DNA from: Clostridia bacterium
GTDB taxonomy: Bacteria; Bacillota; Clostridia; Christensenellales; Aristaeellaceae
Direction: 5' to 3'
Assembly (NCBI GenBank): GCA_017508975.1
Contig: JAFWQU010000010.1
Span: forward strand, 1 to 35,910
Length of the DNA: 35,910 bases
Numbering within the stretch: position 1 is the first letter of the stretch; every line of letters begins with the position of its first letter. A model generated the notes under the pieces. It worked only from the letters and a program-made list of their open reading frames with translations, made no database searches and was not told the origin of the DNA. The position numbers and the translations under genes were made by a program. Shown here piece by piece: positions 1 to 7,220 of this stretch.

Positions 1-570
<570 letters not shown>

Positions 571-599
571 GGATATTTCCTCCTAAATCATCTGTCGAT

Positions 600-2717
600 T
601 CAGTTCTTGCGGCGGTCGCCGCTGATTTTCTCCGCGATGGACTTGGGCACTTCCTCATAGTGGTCGAACTGCATGGTGAACATGCCGCGGCCCTGGGTGC
701 GGGAGCGCAGATCGGTCGTGTAACCGAACATCTCGGAGAGGGGGACGAAGCAGTGGATGATCTGATCCGAACCGCGCACCTCGGTGCCGTCCACGCGGCC
801 GCGCCGGCTGGAAACGTTGCCCAGCACGTCGCCCAGATACTGGTCGGGAACGATGATCTCCACTTTCATCACGGGCTCCATCAGATAGGGGTCGGCTTTC
901 TCCATGGCGTTCTTGAAGGCCATGGAGCCGGCGATGGTGAAGGCGGCCTCCGAGGAGTCCACGTCGTGGTACGATCCATCGTAGACGCTCGCCTTGAAGC
1001 CCACCACCTCGAAGCCGGACAGGGGACCCGACTTGGCGCTGTCCCGGATGCCCTGGTCGATGGGGCCGATGAATTCCTTCGGGATCGAACCGCCGATGGT
1101 CTTGTTCTCGAAGGTGTAGCTCTCGCCGGGACCGATAGGCTCGATCTCAATGAGGCAGTGGCCGTACTGGCCGTGGCCGCCGGTCTGGCGGACGAAGCGG
1201 CCCTCGCCCTTGGCGGCCTTGCGGATGGTCTCCTTATAGGTGACCTGCGGCCGGCCGACGGAGGCCTCCACCTTGAACTCGCGGAGCAGACGGTCCACGA
1301 TGATCTCCAGGTGCAGCTCGCCCATGCCGGCGATGATGGTCTGGCCGGTTTCCGCGTTGGTGTAGGTCTTGAAGGTGGGATCCTCCTCGGCGAGCTTGAG
1401 CAGCGCCAGGGTCATCTTCTCCTGACCCGCGCGGGTCTTGGGCTCGATGGCCACCTCGATCACCGGGTCCGGGAACTCCATGGACTCCAGGATGATCTGG
1501 CTCTTCTCGTCGCAGAGGGTGTCACCCGTGGTGGTATCCTTCAGGCCGATGATGCCGGCGATCTCTCCGGTGTACAGGTCCGTGATCTCCTCGCGGGTGT
1601 TGGCGTGCATCAGCATGATGCGGCTGATGCGCTCCTTCTTCTGCTTGGTGGAGTTCAGGACGTAGGAGCCGGAGGCGATATGGCCGGAGTAGACCCGGAT
1701 GAAGGCCAGACGGCCGACAAAGGGGTCGGTCATGATCTTGAAGGCCAGGGCGGAGAAGGGCTCGTCATCGGACGGATGCCGCTCCATCGCCACGCTGGAG
1801 TCGTCCACCGACGTGCCGCCGATGGCCGGGATGTCCAGGGGGGAGGGCATATAGTCGATGATGTTGTCGAGCAGCATCTGCACACCCTTGTTGCGGTAGG
1901 AGGTGCCGCAGGTGACGGGGTTCATCTCGCAGGCGATGGTCGCCTTGCGGATCGCCCGGCGGATTTCTTCCTCGGTGAAATCCTCACCCATGGTCTCCAG
2001 ATAGCGCTCCATCAGGTCCTCGTCGGCCTCCGCGACCTTCTCCAGGAGAATCTCGCGGTACTGCTGGGCCTGCTCGAGCATGTCCTCCGGAATCGGCTCA
2101 TCCCGCACGTCGTTGCCCTGGTCGTCGTAGTAGACCTCCGCGCGCATGCGGATCAGGTCCACGATGCCGCGGAAGGTGTTCTCCTTGCCGATGGGCAGCT
2201 GGATGGCCACGGCGTTGGATCCTAGGCGGTCCTTCATCATGTCGATGCAGAGGAAGAAGTCCGCGCCGGTGATGTCCATCTTGTTCACGTAGGCCATGCA
2301 GGGGACGTGGTAGGTGCGCGCCTGCTTCCAGACGGTCTCGGACTGGGGCTCGACGCCGCCCTTGGCGGCGAAGACGCACACCGCGCCGTCCAGAACGCGC
2401 AGGGAACGCTCGACCTCGACCGTGAAGTCCACGTGGCCGGGCGTGTCGATGATGTTGATCCGGTAGGTCTTGTCCTTGTTCTGCGGATCGTGGGGATCGT
2501 GCCAGATGCAGGTGGTGGCGGCGGAGGTAATCGTGATGCCGCGCTCCTGCTCCTGGACCATCCAGTCCATGGTGGCGTTGCCGTCATGGACCTCACCGAT
2601 CCGGTGGGTTTTTCCGGTGTAATAGAGAATGCGCTCCGTGGTAGTGGTCTTTCCTGCATCAATGTGAGCCATGATGCCGATGTTCCGTACCCGTTCGAGC
2701 GGATGGCTCCTGGGCAT
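600..2717 (-). CDS. fusA: Elongation factor G
   Basis: EF-G is the ribosomal translocase and also acts in ribosome recycling. The 705-residue protein has normal full length. Its G domain shows [19 protein letters not shown] (P-loop), [11 protein letters not shown] (switch I), [21 protein letters not shown] (G3) and NKMD (G4). Domain IV has the typical HGQYGH and GGSIPKEFI stretches, and the C-terminus has RGRVDGTEV and the conserved end region with [13 protein letters not shown]. The ATG at 2715-2717 follows an AAAGGAG site (about 2727-2733). It lies between rpsG and tuf in the str operon, with 33 bases to rpsG. Nothing unusual was seen. Confidence 0.99.
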   Translation of the reverse strand: MPRSHPLERVRNIGIMAHIDAGKTTTTERILYYTGKTHRIGEVHDGNATMDWMVQEQERGITITSAATTCIWHDPHDPQNKDKTYRINIIDTPGHVDFTVEVERSLRVLDGAVCVFAAKGGVEPQSETVWKQARTYHVPCMAYVNKMDITGADFFLCIDMMKDRLGSNAVAIQLPIGKENTFRGIVDLIRMRAEVYYDDQGNDVRDEPIPEDMLEQAQQYREILLEKVAEADEDLMERYLETMGEDFTEEEIRRAIRKATIACEMNPVTCGTSYRNKGVQMLLDNIIDYMPSPLDIPAIGGTSVDDSSVAMERHPSDDEPFSALAFKIMTDPFVGRLAFIRVYSGHIASGSYVLNSTKQKKERISRIMLMHANTREEITDLYTGEIAGIIGLKDTTTGDTLCDEKSQIILESMEFPDPVIEVAIEPKTRAGQEKMTLALLKLAEEDPTFKTYTNAETGQTIIAGMGELHLEIIVDRLLREFKVEASVGRPQVTYKETIRKAAKGEGRFVRQTGGHGQYGHCLIEIEPIGPGESYTFENKTIGGSIPKEFIGPIDQGIRDSAKSGPLSGFEVVGFKASVYDGSYHDVDSSEAAFTIAGSMAFKNAMEKADPYLMEPVMKVEIIVPDQYLGDVLGNVSSRRGRVDGTEVRGSDQIIHCFVPLSEMFGYTTDLRSRTQGRGMFTMQFDHYEEVPKSIAEKISGDRRKN

Positions 2718-2750
2718 AGTGTTCGCTCCTTTCGGATTCCGAAGGGAAGA

Positions 2751-3221
2751 TTACCAGCGGTAATGGGCGAACGCCTTGTTAGCCTCGGCCATACGGTGCA
2801 TCTCTTCCTTGCGCTTCACAGCAGCGCCTGTGTTGTTGGAGGCGTCCAGGATCTCGCCGGCCAGGCGCTCGGCCATGGTCTTCTCGCCGCGCTTGCGGGC
2901 GAAGTCGACGATCCAGCGCAGCGCCAGGGTCTGACGGCGCTCGGGACGGATTTCCATAGGTACCTGGTAGGTGGCGCCGCCCACACGGCGGGCCTTGACC
3001 TCCAGGGAGGGAGCCACATTGGCCAGGGCGGCCTGGAAGACTTCGTTGGCTTCTTTGCCGGTCTTCTCAGCCAGGGTCTCGAAGGCGCTGTAGCACACGT
3101 TCTGTGCGATTCCGCGCTTGCCGTCCAGCATAATCTGGTTGATCAGCTTGGTGACCACCGTGTTCCCGTAGACGGGATCCGGCAGCACTTCACGCTTGGG
3201 TATGAAACCGCGACGGGGCAT
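2751..3221 (-). CDS. rpsG: 30S ribosomal protein S7
   Basis: S7 nucleates assembly of the 30S head by binding the 3' domain of 16S rRNA. The 156-residue length is standard. The start [19 protein letters not shown], the central [18 protein letters not shown] and the end [12 protein letters not shown] are diagnostic. The ATG at 3219-3221 has AGGAGGG (3227-3233) just upstream. It is part of the str operon, but an unusually long 245-base spacer separates it from rpsL. In enterobacteria S7 autoregulates from the rpsL-rpsG junction; whether this spacer does so here is unknown. Confidence 0.98.
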   Translation of the reverse strand: MPRRGFIPKREVLPDPVYGNTVVTKLINQIMLDGKRGIAQNVCYSAFETLAEKTGKEANEVFQAALANVAPSLEVKARRVGGATYQVPMEIRPERRQTLALRWIVDFARKRGEKTMAERLAGEILDASNNTGAAVKRKEEMHRMAEANKAFAHYRW

Positions 3222-3466
3222 AATATCCCTCCTGAAAATTCTTGTTGCGGGGCATAGCGGTTGGGCACTCCGCTTCAGCCCGGGTTCGGCGGACGTTCCC
3301 TCTCCTCCGGACGCGCGTCAGCATCACGCGTCCCCGGCGCCAGTTCGGACCGGATCCCTCGATGGGCTCGCCGCGGTCCTGTCCCTCCCCGGTTCCAGGG
3401 GGAGAAACACTTCCGCGCGCCCAAGGCAGAGAGACGCAGGCGGCAAGGGGCGGTCAGCCCGTGGGC
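3222..3466 (-). other. GC-rich intercistronic spacer between rpsL and rpsG
   Basis: This is a 245-base stretch with no convincing gene, inside an otherwise tightly packed operon. It holds a 7-bp perfect stem (3309-3315 with 3327-3333, GGACGCG/CGCGTCC, 11-base loop) and G/C-run pairs near 3385-3405. There is no T-run typical of a terminator and no clear promoter. It could be a translational control site for S7, by analogy with the E. coli str operon, but the sequence alone does not show that. Confidence 0.4.
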
Positions 3467-3841
3467 TTACTTCTTCGGCCGCTTGGCGCCATACCGGCTG
3501 CGAGCCTGCATGCGCTTCGCCACGCCAGCGGTATCCAGCGCGCCGCGGATGATGTGATAGCGGACGCCGGGCAGGTCCCGCACACGGCCGCCGCGGATCA
3601 GCACCACGCTGTGCTCCTGCAGGTTATGGCCTTCGCCCGGAATGTAGCACGTACCCTCAATGGAGTTCGTGAGACGGATACGGGCGATCTTGCGGAGGGC
3701 GGAATTCGGCTTCTTGGGCGTCTTCGTCTTGACGCTCAGGCAGACACCGCGCTTCTGCGGGCAACCCTGCAGAATCGGAGCGGTGGACTTGCGGACAGCC
3801 ACATCCCGTCCCTTGCGAACCAACTGATTGATCGTGGGCAT
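3467..3841 (-). CDS. rpsL: 30S ribosomal protein S12
   Basis: S12 sits at the decoding centre and controls accuracy. The 124-residue protein starts at the ATG at 3839-3841 ([11 protein letters not shown]), preceded by GGAGGT near 3850; an in-frame ATG 39 bases further upstream has no such site. Diagnostic motifs are [11 protein letters not shown] (K43 and K44 present), [20 protein letters not shown] and [11 protein letters not shown], with Asp89 being the usual beta-methylthiolation site. Residue 88 is Arg (codon CGG), where E. coli, B. subtilis and M. tuberculosis have Lys. This is the position whose Lys-to-Arg change gives streptomycin resistance in M. tuberculosis. It is the second gene of the operon, after rplGB. 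Confidence 0.98.
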   Translation of the reverse strand: MPTINQLVRKGRDVAVRKSTAPILQGCPQKRGVCLSVKTKTPKKPNSALRKIARIRLTNSIEGTCYIPGEGHNLQEHSVVLIRGGRVRDLPGVRYHIIRGALDTAGVAKRMQARSRYGAKRPKK

Positions 3842-3919
3842 GGAAACACCTCCATCGTAGTATCCCCAAAATTTCCGCAACCCTCGGAAACTTGCAGGCA
3901 GAAAGGAATGCGTGGACCC

Positions 3920-4162
3920 TCAGGCGCCGATGCCCGCCGCCGCGGTCTCCACCGCGACGCCGCAGGCCTGGCCCAACTCCTTCATGGTGGCGACCCGGAC
4001 GACCGGGATCCTCGCGGCCTCCGCCGCGCGGACGACGCGCTCATAAAGGAAGGTATCCACATCGTTGGCAATGTACACCCGGGTGAGTGTGCCGGCTTTG
4101 ATCCCGCGGAGCACCTGCTTGGTGCCCACAACCCGCTTCTGACTGGCCTTGAGGGTTTCCAT
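3920..4162 (-). CDS. rplGB: L7Ae-family ribosomal protein (YbxF/RplGB-like, K-turn binding)
   Basis: This 80-residue protein begins METLKASQKRVVGTKQVLRG and contains VYIANDVD and the later IPVVRVATMKELGQACG, the pattern of the L7Ae/L30e/S12e/Gadd45 fold. Bacillus YbxF/YlxQ proteins of this family bind kink-turn RNA. The ATG at 4160-4162 has GGAGGA about seven bases upstream; an earlier in-frame ATG (4190-4192) gives a 10-residue extension without a better site. It is the first gene of the str operon, just as ybxF precedes rpsL in B. subtilis. rpoC is not adjacent: the gene has its own promoter instead. The family assignment is firm; the exact RNA target is unknown. Confidence 0.9.
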   Translation of the reverse strand: METLKASQKRVVGTKQVLRGIKAGTLTRVYIANDVDTFLYERVVRAAEAARIPVVRVATMKELGQACGVAVETAAAGIGA

Positions 4163-4237
4163 CCGGCATCCTCCTCCCGTGGGGCAGAACACATCTCAAA
4201 AGAGCGAATCTGCCCGAGTGCAGCATTCAACCTCTGC

Positions 4238-4266
4238 ATTCTACTTCATCAGAACAGGTTTGTCAA
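4238..4266 (-). promoter_or_regulatory. Sigma-A-type promoter of the str operon
   Basis: On the minus strand, TTGACA (4261-4266) and TAGAAT (4238-4243) are separated by exactly 17 bases. This lies about 70 bases upstream of the rplGB start and downstream of the rpsR terminator, so it should drive rplGB-rpsL-rpsG-fusA-tuf. Confidence 0.85.
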
Positions 4267-4326
4267 CGCTTTTCCAGGGCCCGGCGCGAGAAAATTCCGC
4301 GTCTTTTGGGCGCGTTTTGGGCACAG

Positions 4327-4353
4327 AAAAACCGGCGGACCGAAGCCCGCCGG
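4327..4353 (-). terminator. Intrinsic terminator of the rpsF-ssb-rpsR operon
   Basis: Read on the minus strand, a 9-bp GC-rich stem (4345-4353 with 4332-4340, one G-U pair) closed by a TTCG tetraloop is followed by a run of five T (4327-4331). It begins 11 bases past the rpsR stop codon. Confidence 0.88.
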
Positions 4354-4364
4354 CAGATAGCGCA

Positions 4365-4622
4365 TTATTCAGCGGTGTAGGGCAGAAGCGCGATGGCACG
4401 GGCGCGCTTGATGGCCTCACCCAGCTGACGCTGATGCTTGGCGCAGTTGCCTGTCATTCTGCAGGGAAGGATCTTGCCGCGCTCGTTGATAAAGCGGCGC
4501 AGGCGGTTCACGTCCTTGTAGTCGATGTAGGCGATCTTATCTACGCAGAAGCTGCAGACCTTGCGGCGCGGACGGCGTCCGCCCCGGGGCCGCGGCCGTC
4601 TCTCTTCGCGATCCTCAGACAT
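4365..4622 (-). CDS. rpsR: 30S ribosomal protein S18 (zinc-binding C+ form)
   Basis: S18 binds the 30S platform as a heterodimer with S6. The 85-residue protein has an Arg/Pro-rich basic N-terminus. It then has the conserved core with [39 protein letters not shown] and the [13 protein letters not shown] end. Four cysteines (C23, C26, C54, C60) are spaced as in zinc-containing S18 proteins. The start ATG (4620-4622) has AAAGGAGG seven bases upstream. It is last in rpsF-ssb-rpsR, the classical order, and is followed directly by a terminator. Confidence 0.97.
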   Translation of the reverse strand: MSEDREERRPRPRGGRRPRRKVCSFCVDKIAYIDYKDVNRLRRFINERGKILPCRMTGNCAKHQRQLGEAIKRARAIALLPYTAE

Positions 4623-4663
4623 GGGGTTGCCTCCTTTCGGCTTTCAATCGGGGAAACCGTTCC

Positions 4664-5119
4664 TCAGAACGGCAAATCGTCGGCGACGGCGGCGGTAAAG
4701 CCGTCGTTCTGTGCGGTGGGGGAGGGCTGCACGGGAGCCGCGGGCGCGCTGTAGGCGCCGGTGCTTCCGCCCGCTTCCTCGCCGCGCGCGGAGCAGAACT
4801 CGAAGTCCTCCACCGTCACTTCCAGCGAGACACGGGTCGAGCCGTCATTGGCCTGATAGGTCCGGGCGCTCAGCGGTCCGGCCACATAGACCTTCTTCCC
4901 CTTGCTGGCGTAACGGCTGATCACGTCGGCGAGCCCGCGCCAGGCGGTGCAGCGGATGAACACGGTGTCATCCTGCTGGCCCTGGTCGTTGTTCTGCCCG
5001 CGACGGCGGCCGTTCGCCGCGACTGTGAAATCACACACGCTCACCGGGCCGCTGGCGGTGTTAACCGACCGCAGCTCGGGATCCCGGGTCAGGTTGCCGA
5101 TCATCGTCATCTTATTCAT
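4664..5119 (-). CDS. ssb: Single-stranded DNA-binding protein
   Basis: SSB coats single-stranded DNA during replication and repair. The protein starts MNKMTMIGNLTRDPELR and has the OB-fold core with FTVAANGRR, DTVFIRCTAWRGLADVISRY and KGKKVYVAGPLSARTY. A disordered Gly/Ala/Pro/Gln linker leads to the acidic tip DDLPF, which in other bacteria recruits partner proteins. The ATG at 5117-5119 is preferred because GGAGG (5128-5132) lies eight bases upstream; an ATG five codons earlier overlaps that site. Length is 151 residues. It sits between rpsF and rpsR, as in most Bacillota. Confidence 0.97.
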   Translation of the reverse strand: MNKMTMIGNLTRDPELRSVNTASGPVSVCDFTVAANGRRRGQNNDQGQQDDTVFIRCTAWRGLADVISRYASKGKKVYVAGPLSARTYQANDGSTRVSLEVTVEDFEFCSARGEEAGGSTGAYSAPAAPVQPSPTAQNDGFTAAVADDLPF

Positions 5120-5166
5120 CTTCCAAGCCTCCACTCATCTATCGATCAGCAAACGTTGAACCTGTC

Positions 5167-5613
5167 TTACTCCTCAGCCGGAGCGGCGGGAGCTTCCTCG
5201 ACGGCGGGAGTCTCCACGACGGGAGCTTCCTCGACGGCGGGGGCGGCCTCCACAACGGGGGCCTCCTCGACGGCCACGGGAGCCGGCGCCTGACGCACGG
5301 GCCGCGGCTTGACCTTGGAATGCTTCTCCACCAGCTTCACGGTCAGATACCGCAGCACGCTGTCGTTGATGCGCATGTTGCGTTCCACCTCAGCCGGGAC
5401 CTCGACGGGCGCGGTGTAGGTCACCAGCACGTAGTAGCCTTCCGTCTTATGATCGATCGGATAGGCCAGGCGCCGCTTCCCCCACGTCTCATCCACCTTC
5501 TCCACCTCGCCACCGTTGGCAGCGATCAGGGAGGAGAACTTCGCGATCAGCTCCTTGCGGGCTGTCTCCTCCAGCGTGGCGTCGATGATGTAGGTCAGTT
5601 CGTACCTATTCAT
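5167..5613 (-). CDS. rpsF: 30S ribosomal protein S6 with an acidic Ala/Pro/Val tail
   Basis: S6 is the partner of S18 on the 30S platform. The first ~100 residues are typical: MNRYELTYIIDATLEE, then VDETWGKRRLAYPIDHKTEGYYVL and NMRINDSVLRYLTVK. Residues ~108-148 form an unusual tail of repeated VEEAP/VVEAAP-type units ending APAEE, rich in Glu, Ala, Pro and Val; typical S6 proteins end near residue 95-100. Repeats in the DNA (around 5195-5280) match the protein repeats. The ATG at 5611-5613 follows GGAGGT. It is first in the operon with ssb and rpsR. Acidic tails occur in some S6 proteins (E. coli S6 receives Glu residues through RimK); the role here is unknown. Confidence 0.96.
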   Translation of the reverse strand: MNRYELTYIIDATLEETARKELIAKFSSLIAANGGEVEKVDETWGKRRLAYPIDHKTEGYYVLVTYTAPVEVPAEVERNMRINDSVLRYLTVKLVEKHSKVKPRPVRQAPAPVAVEEAPVVEAAPAVEEAPVVETPAVEEAPAAPAEE

Positions 5614-5638
5614 ACTTTCACCTCCTCACGGACATATG

Positions 5639-5661
5639 GCGCTGCACCTTGCATGCAGCGC
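5639..5661 (-). promoter_or_regulatory. Hairpin in the rpsF leader
   Basis: An 8-bp perfect inverted repeat (GCGCTGCA, 5639-5646, with TGCAGCGC, 5654-5661; 7-base loop) lies in the predicted 5' leader of rpsF, between its promoter and its ribosome binding site. It is not followed by a T-run. The rpsF leader is a known place for S6:S18 autoregulation in other bacteria, but I cannot match the published motif here. Confidence 0.4.
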
Positions 5662-5680
5662 AAGGATGTGCCGAGCATGA

Positions 5681-5709
5681 ATTGTATCAGGTTTTGGATC
5701 GGAATGCAA
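5681..5709 (-). promoter_or_regulatory. Sigma-A-type promoter of rpsF-ssb-rpsR
   Basis: On the minus strand, TTGCAT (5704-5709) and TACAAT (5681-5686) are 17 bases apart. The start of transcription would lie about 60 bases upstream of the rpsF ATG. It is divergent from the plus-strand promoter at 5729-5757. Confidence 0.75.
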
Positions 5710-5728
5710 GCCCTTTTTTTCCGCCGGC

Positions 5729-5757
5729 TTGACGATCTTTGAAAACCGTGCTATCGT
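5729..5757 (+). promoter_or_regulatory. Probable promoter of the metallo-beta-lactamase-fold gene
   Basis: TTGACG (5729-5734) and TATCGT (5752-5757) are 17 bases apart, about 65 bases upstream of the start at 5824. The -35 box is good and the -10 box is moderate. It is back to back with the rpsF promoter. Confidence 0.5.
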
Positions 5758-5823
5758 AGGAAGAACCGCGGCCGTTCCCGGAGGGCCGCGCAATCCTGTA
5801 TATAATTGGAAGGAATGGTTGCG

Positions 5824-6987
5824 ATGCGGAGAGGAATCTGGGGCGTGGCCGTGCTGCTGGCGCTCTTGCTGCTGATGTCCGCTGCCGCGGAAACGCCGCG
5901 CCTGATCGCCGGAACCCCGCATCCGGAGACGACCTCCCGCATTCAGCTGACCCCCGCGCCGACGCCGACGCCTGTCCCGACCTCCGCGCCTGAATCGACC
6001 CCCGCGCCGGAGGAACCCGAGGAGACCGGGAACGGACCCCGGATCCGCCCGCGCTATCCCGCGCAGACCATCCAGCCGTCCCTGCCCACGGATCCGCCCA
6101 TCATCACGCGCGCGCCGACCCCGACTCCCAGCCCCACCCCCAAGCCGACCCCGCTGCCCACGCCGCCGCTGATCGTCAGCCGGGCAGACAACCCGGATGC
6201 CTGGAGCTGGTTCTCCTTCCCGAAGAACGCGGAGCTGATGAAGGTCGTGATGCCGACGCTCTACGACGCGGACGCCGCGCTGATCCTCTGCGGCGGGAAA
6301 GCCGCGCTGATCGACTGCGCCGACTACGGGCAGGAGCGCGACGTGGTCAGCATGCTCGAGACTATGGGCGTGAAACGCCTGGAGTTTGTGCTGATCACGC
6401 ATCCGCACCACGACCACACGGAGGGCTTTGGCGCCGTGGCCGCTGCGGTCGAGGTGGGCGAGGTGCTGATCAGCTTCCCCGAGGACTATAACGAGCGGAT
6501 GACGGATCTGCTGCTGCGGGCGGAGGCGTTCAAGATTCCCGTGCGTCATGTGGCGGACGGGGACGTGCTGCGCATCGGCGAGGCGAGCCTCACGCTGATC
6601 GACCGTGTGCCGGAGGATTACGGCGCCAACAACCGCTCCCTGCAGGCCGTCCTGCGCTACCGGGGGCGGAGCATGTACTTCTCGGCGGACATCGAGCCCA
6701 TCGGGATGGACGCGCTGCTGCAGAATGTCCGGCCGGGCGAGCTGCGGGCGGACATCCTGAAATACCCGCACCACGCCCTGAACAACCTCCACACCGGCTT
6801 TATCGGAGCCGTGCGGCCGAAACTCTGCGTCATCACCAGCCGCAGCAACGATACGGCCAGCAAGCGCGCCCTGCGGGACAACCAGATCCCCTACGTCAAC
6901 ACCCGCACCGGCGGCGTGATCCTGTCCACCGACGGCCGTCACTGGCTGGTGGAGCGCCTGATCCCCGGCTGGCGGCTGGATTATTAA
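5824..6987 (+). CDS. Exported metallo-beta-lactamase-fold protein, ComEC-C-terminal-like
   Basis: This 387-residue protein has a signal peptide or membrane anchor (MRRGIWGVAVLLALLLLMSAAAE). A ~100-residue Pro/Thr-rich linker follows, full of TPAPTPTP-like repeats, and then a metallo-beta-lactamase fold. The metal-binding HPHHDH motif begins at residue 193 (HxHxDH type), and FSADIEP and KYPHHALNN match later metal-ligand segments. This layout resembles stand-alone relatives of the ComEC/Rec2 C-terminal hydrolase domain; the substrate is unknown (nucleic acid or phosphodiester is possible). The start at 5824 is chosen because AAGGA (5810-5814) is nine bases upstream and adjoins the alternative ATG at 5815. 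It is expressed divergently from rpsF and is not obviously in an operon. Confidence 0.85.
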   Translation: MRRGIWGVAVLLALLLLMSAAAETPRLIAGTPHPETTSRIQLTPAPTPTPVPTSAPESTPAPEEPEETGNGPRIRPRYPAQTIQPSLPTDPPIITRAPTPTPSPTPKPTPLPTPPLIVSRADNPDAWSWFSFPKNAELMKVVMPTLYDADAALILCGGKAALIDCADYGQERDVVSMLETMGVKRLEFVLITHPHHDHTEGFGAVAAAVEVGEVLISFPEDYNERMTDLLLRAEAFKIPVRHVADGDVLRIGEASLTLIDRVPEDYGANNRSLQAVLRYRGRSMYFSADIEPIGMDALLQNVRPGELRADILKYPHHALNNLHTGFIGAVRPKLCVITSRSNDTASKRALRDNQIPYVNTRTGGVILSTDGRHWLVERLIPGWRLDY

Positions 6988-6996
6988 TGGAAGCAT

Positions 6997-7021
6997 AAGA
7001 GTTTTGCGCCTGCGGGCGCGG
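6997..7021. repeat. Fragment resembling the end of the palindromic repeat elements
   Basis: The AAGAGTT...GCGCCTGCGGGCGCGG segment here matches the outer end of the elements at 10404-10645 and 12409-12655 and forms the same small hairpin (GCGCC-TGCG-GGCGC, 7006-7019). Similarity stops at about 7021, so it looks like a solo or decayed end. It lies just after the stop codon at 6987. Confidence 0.45.
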
Positions 7022-7128
7022 AACCCTTTGCACGATTATGAACGATTTATTCTACATAATATAAATACGCAGCGTAACATAATTACCGCAGAATTGTAAA
7101 AGCGTACGGAAAACAGCAAAAGATAGAC

Positions 7129-7157
7129 TTGACAATGTAACATTTTCGCAATAAAAT
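7129..7157 (+). promoter_or_regulatory. Strong sigma-A-type promoter of the SH3-repeat protein
   Basis: TTGACA (7129-7134) and TAAAAT (7152-7157) are 17 bases apart within an AT-rich stretch (7025-7157), in contrast to the GC-rich surroundings. The start codon is 63 bases downstream of the -10 box. A GTAACAT sequence occurs inside the spacer and again near 7075; an operator role is possible but untested. Confidence 0.85.
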
Positions 7158-7173
7158 GGGGGCGGACAGTCGT

Positions 7174-7198
7174 GCTCCGCGCATTTGTCGTGCGGAGC
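7174..7198 (+). promoter_or_regulatory. Hairpin in the leader of the SH3-repeat gene
   Basis: A 7-bp perfect inverted repeat (GCTCCGC, 7174-7180, with GCGGAGC, 7192-7198; 11-base loop) sits in the 5' leader, ending about nine bases before the ribosome binding site. It could stabilise the mRNA or affect translation; nothing further can be said. Confidence 0.35.
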
Positions 7199-7220
7199 GC
7201 AGATCACGAGGTGATGAACC

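Noticed and set aside
5801-5806. Perfect TATAAT just upstream of the metallo-beta-lactamase-fold gene
   Set aside because: It lies at the ribosome binding site, leaving almost no leader, and has no -35 box at 16-18 bases. The pair at 5729-5757 fits better.
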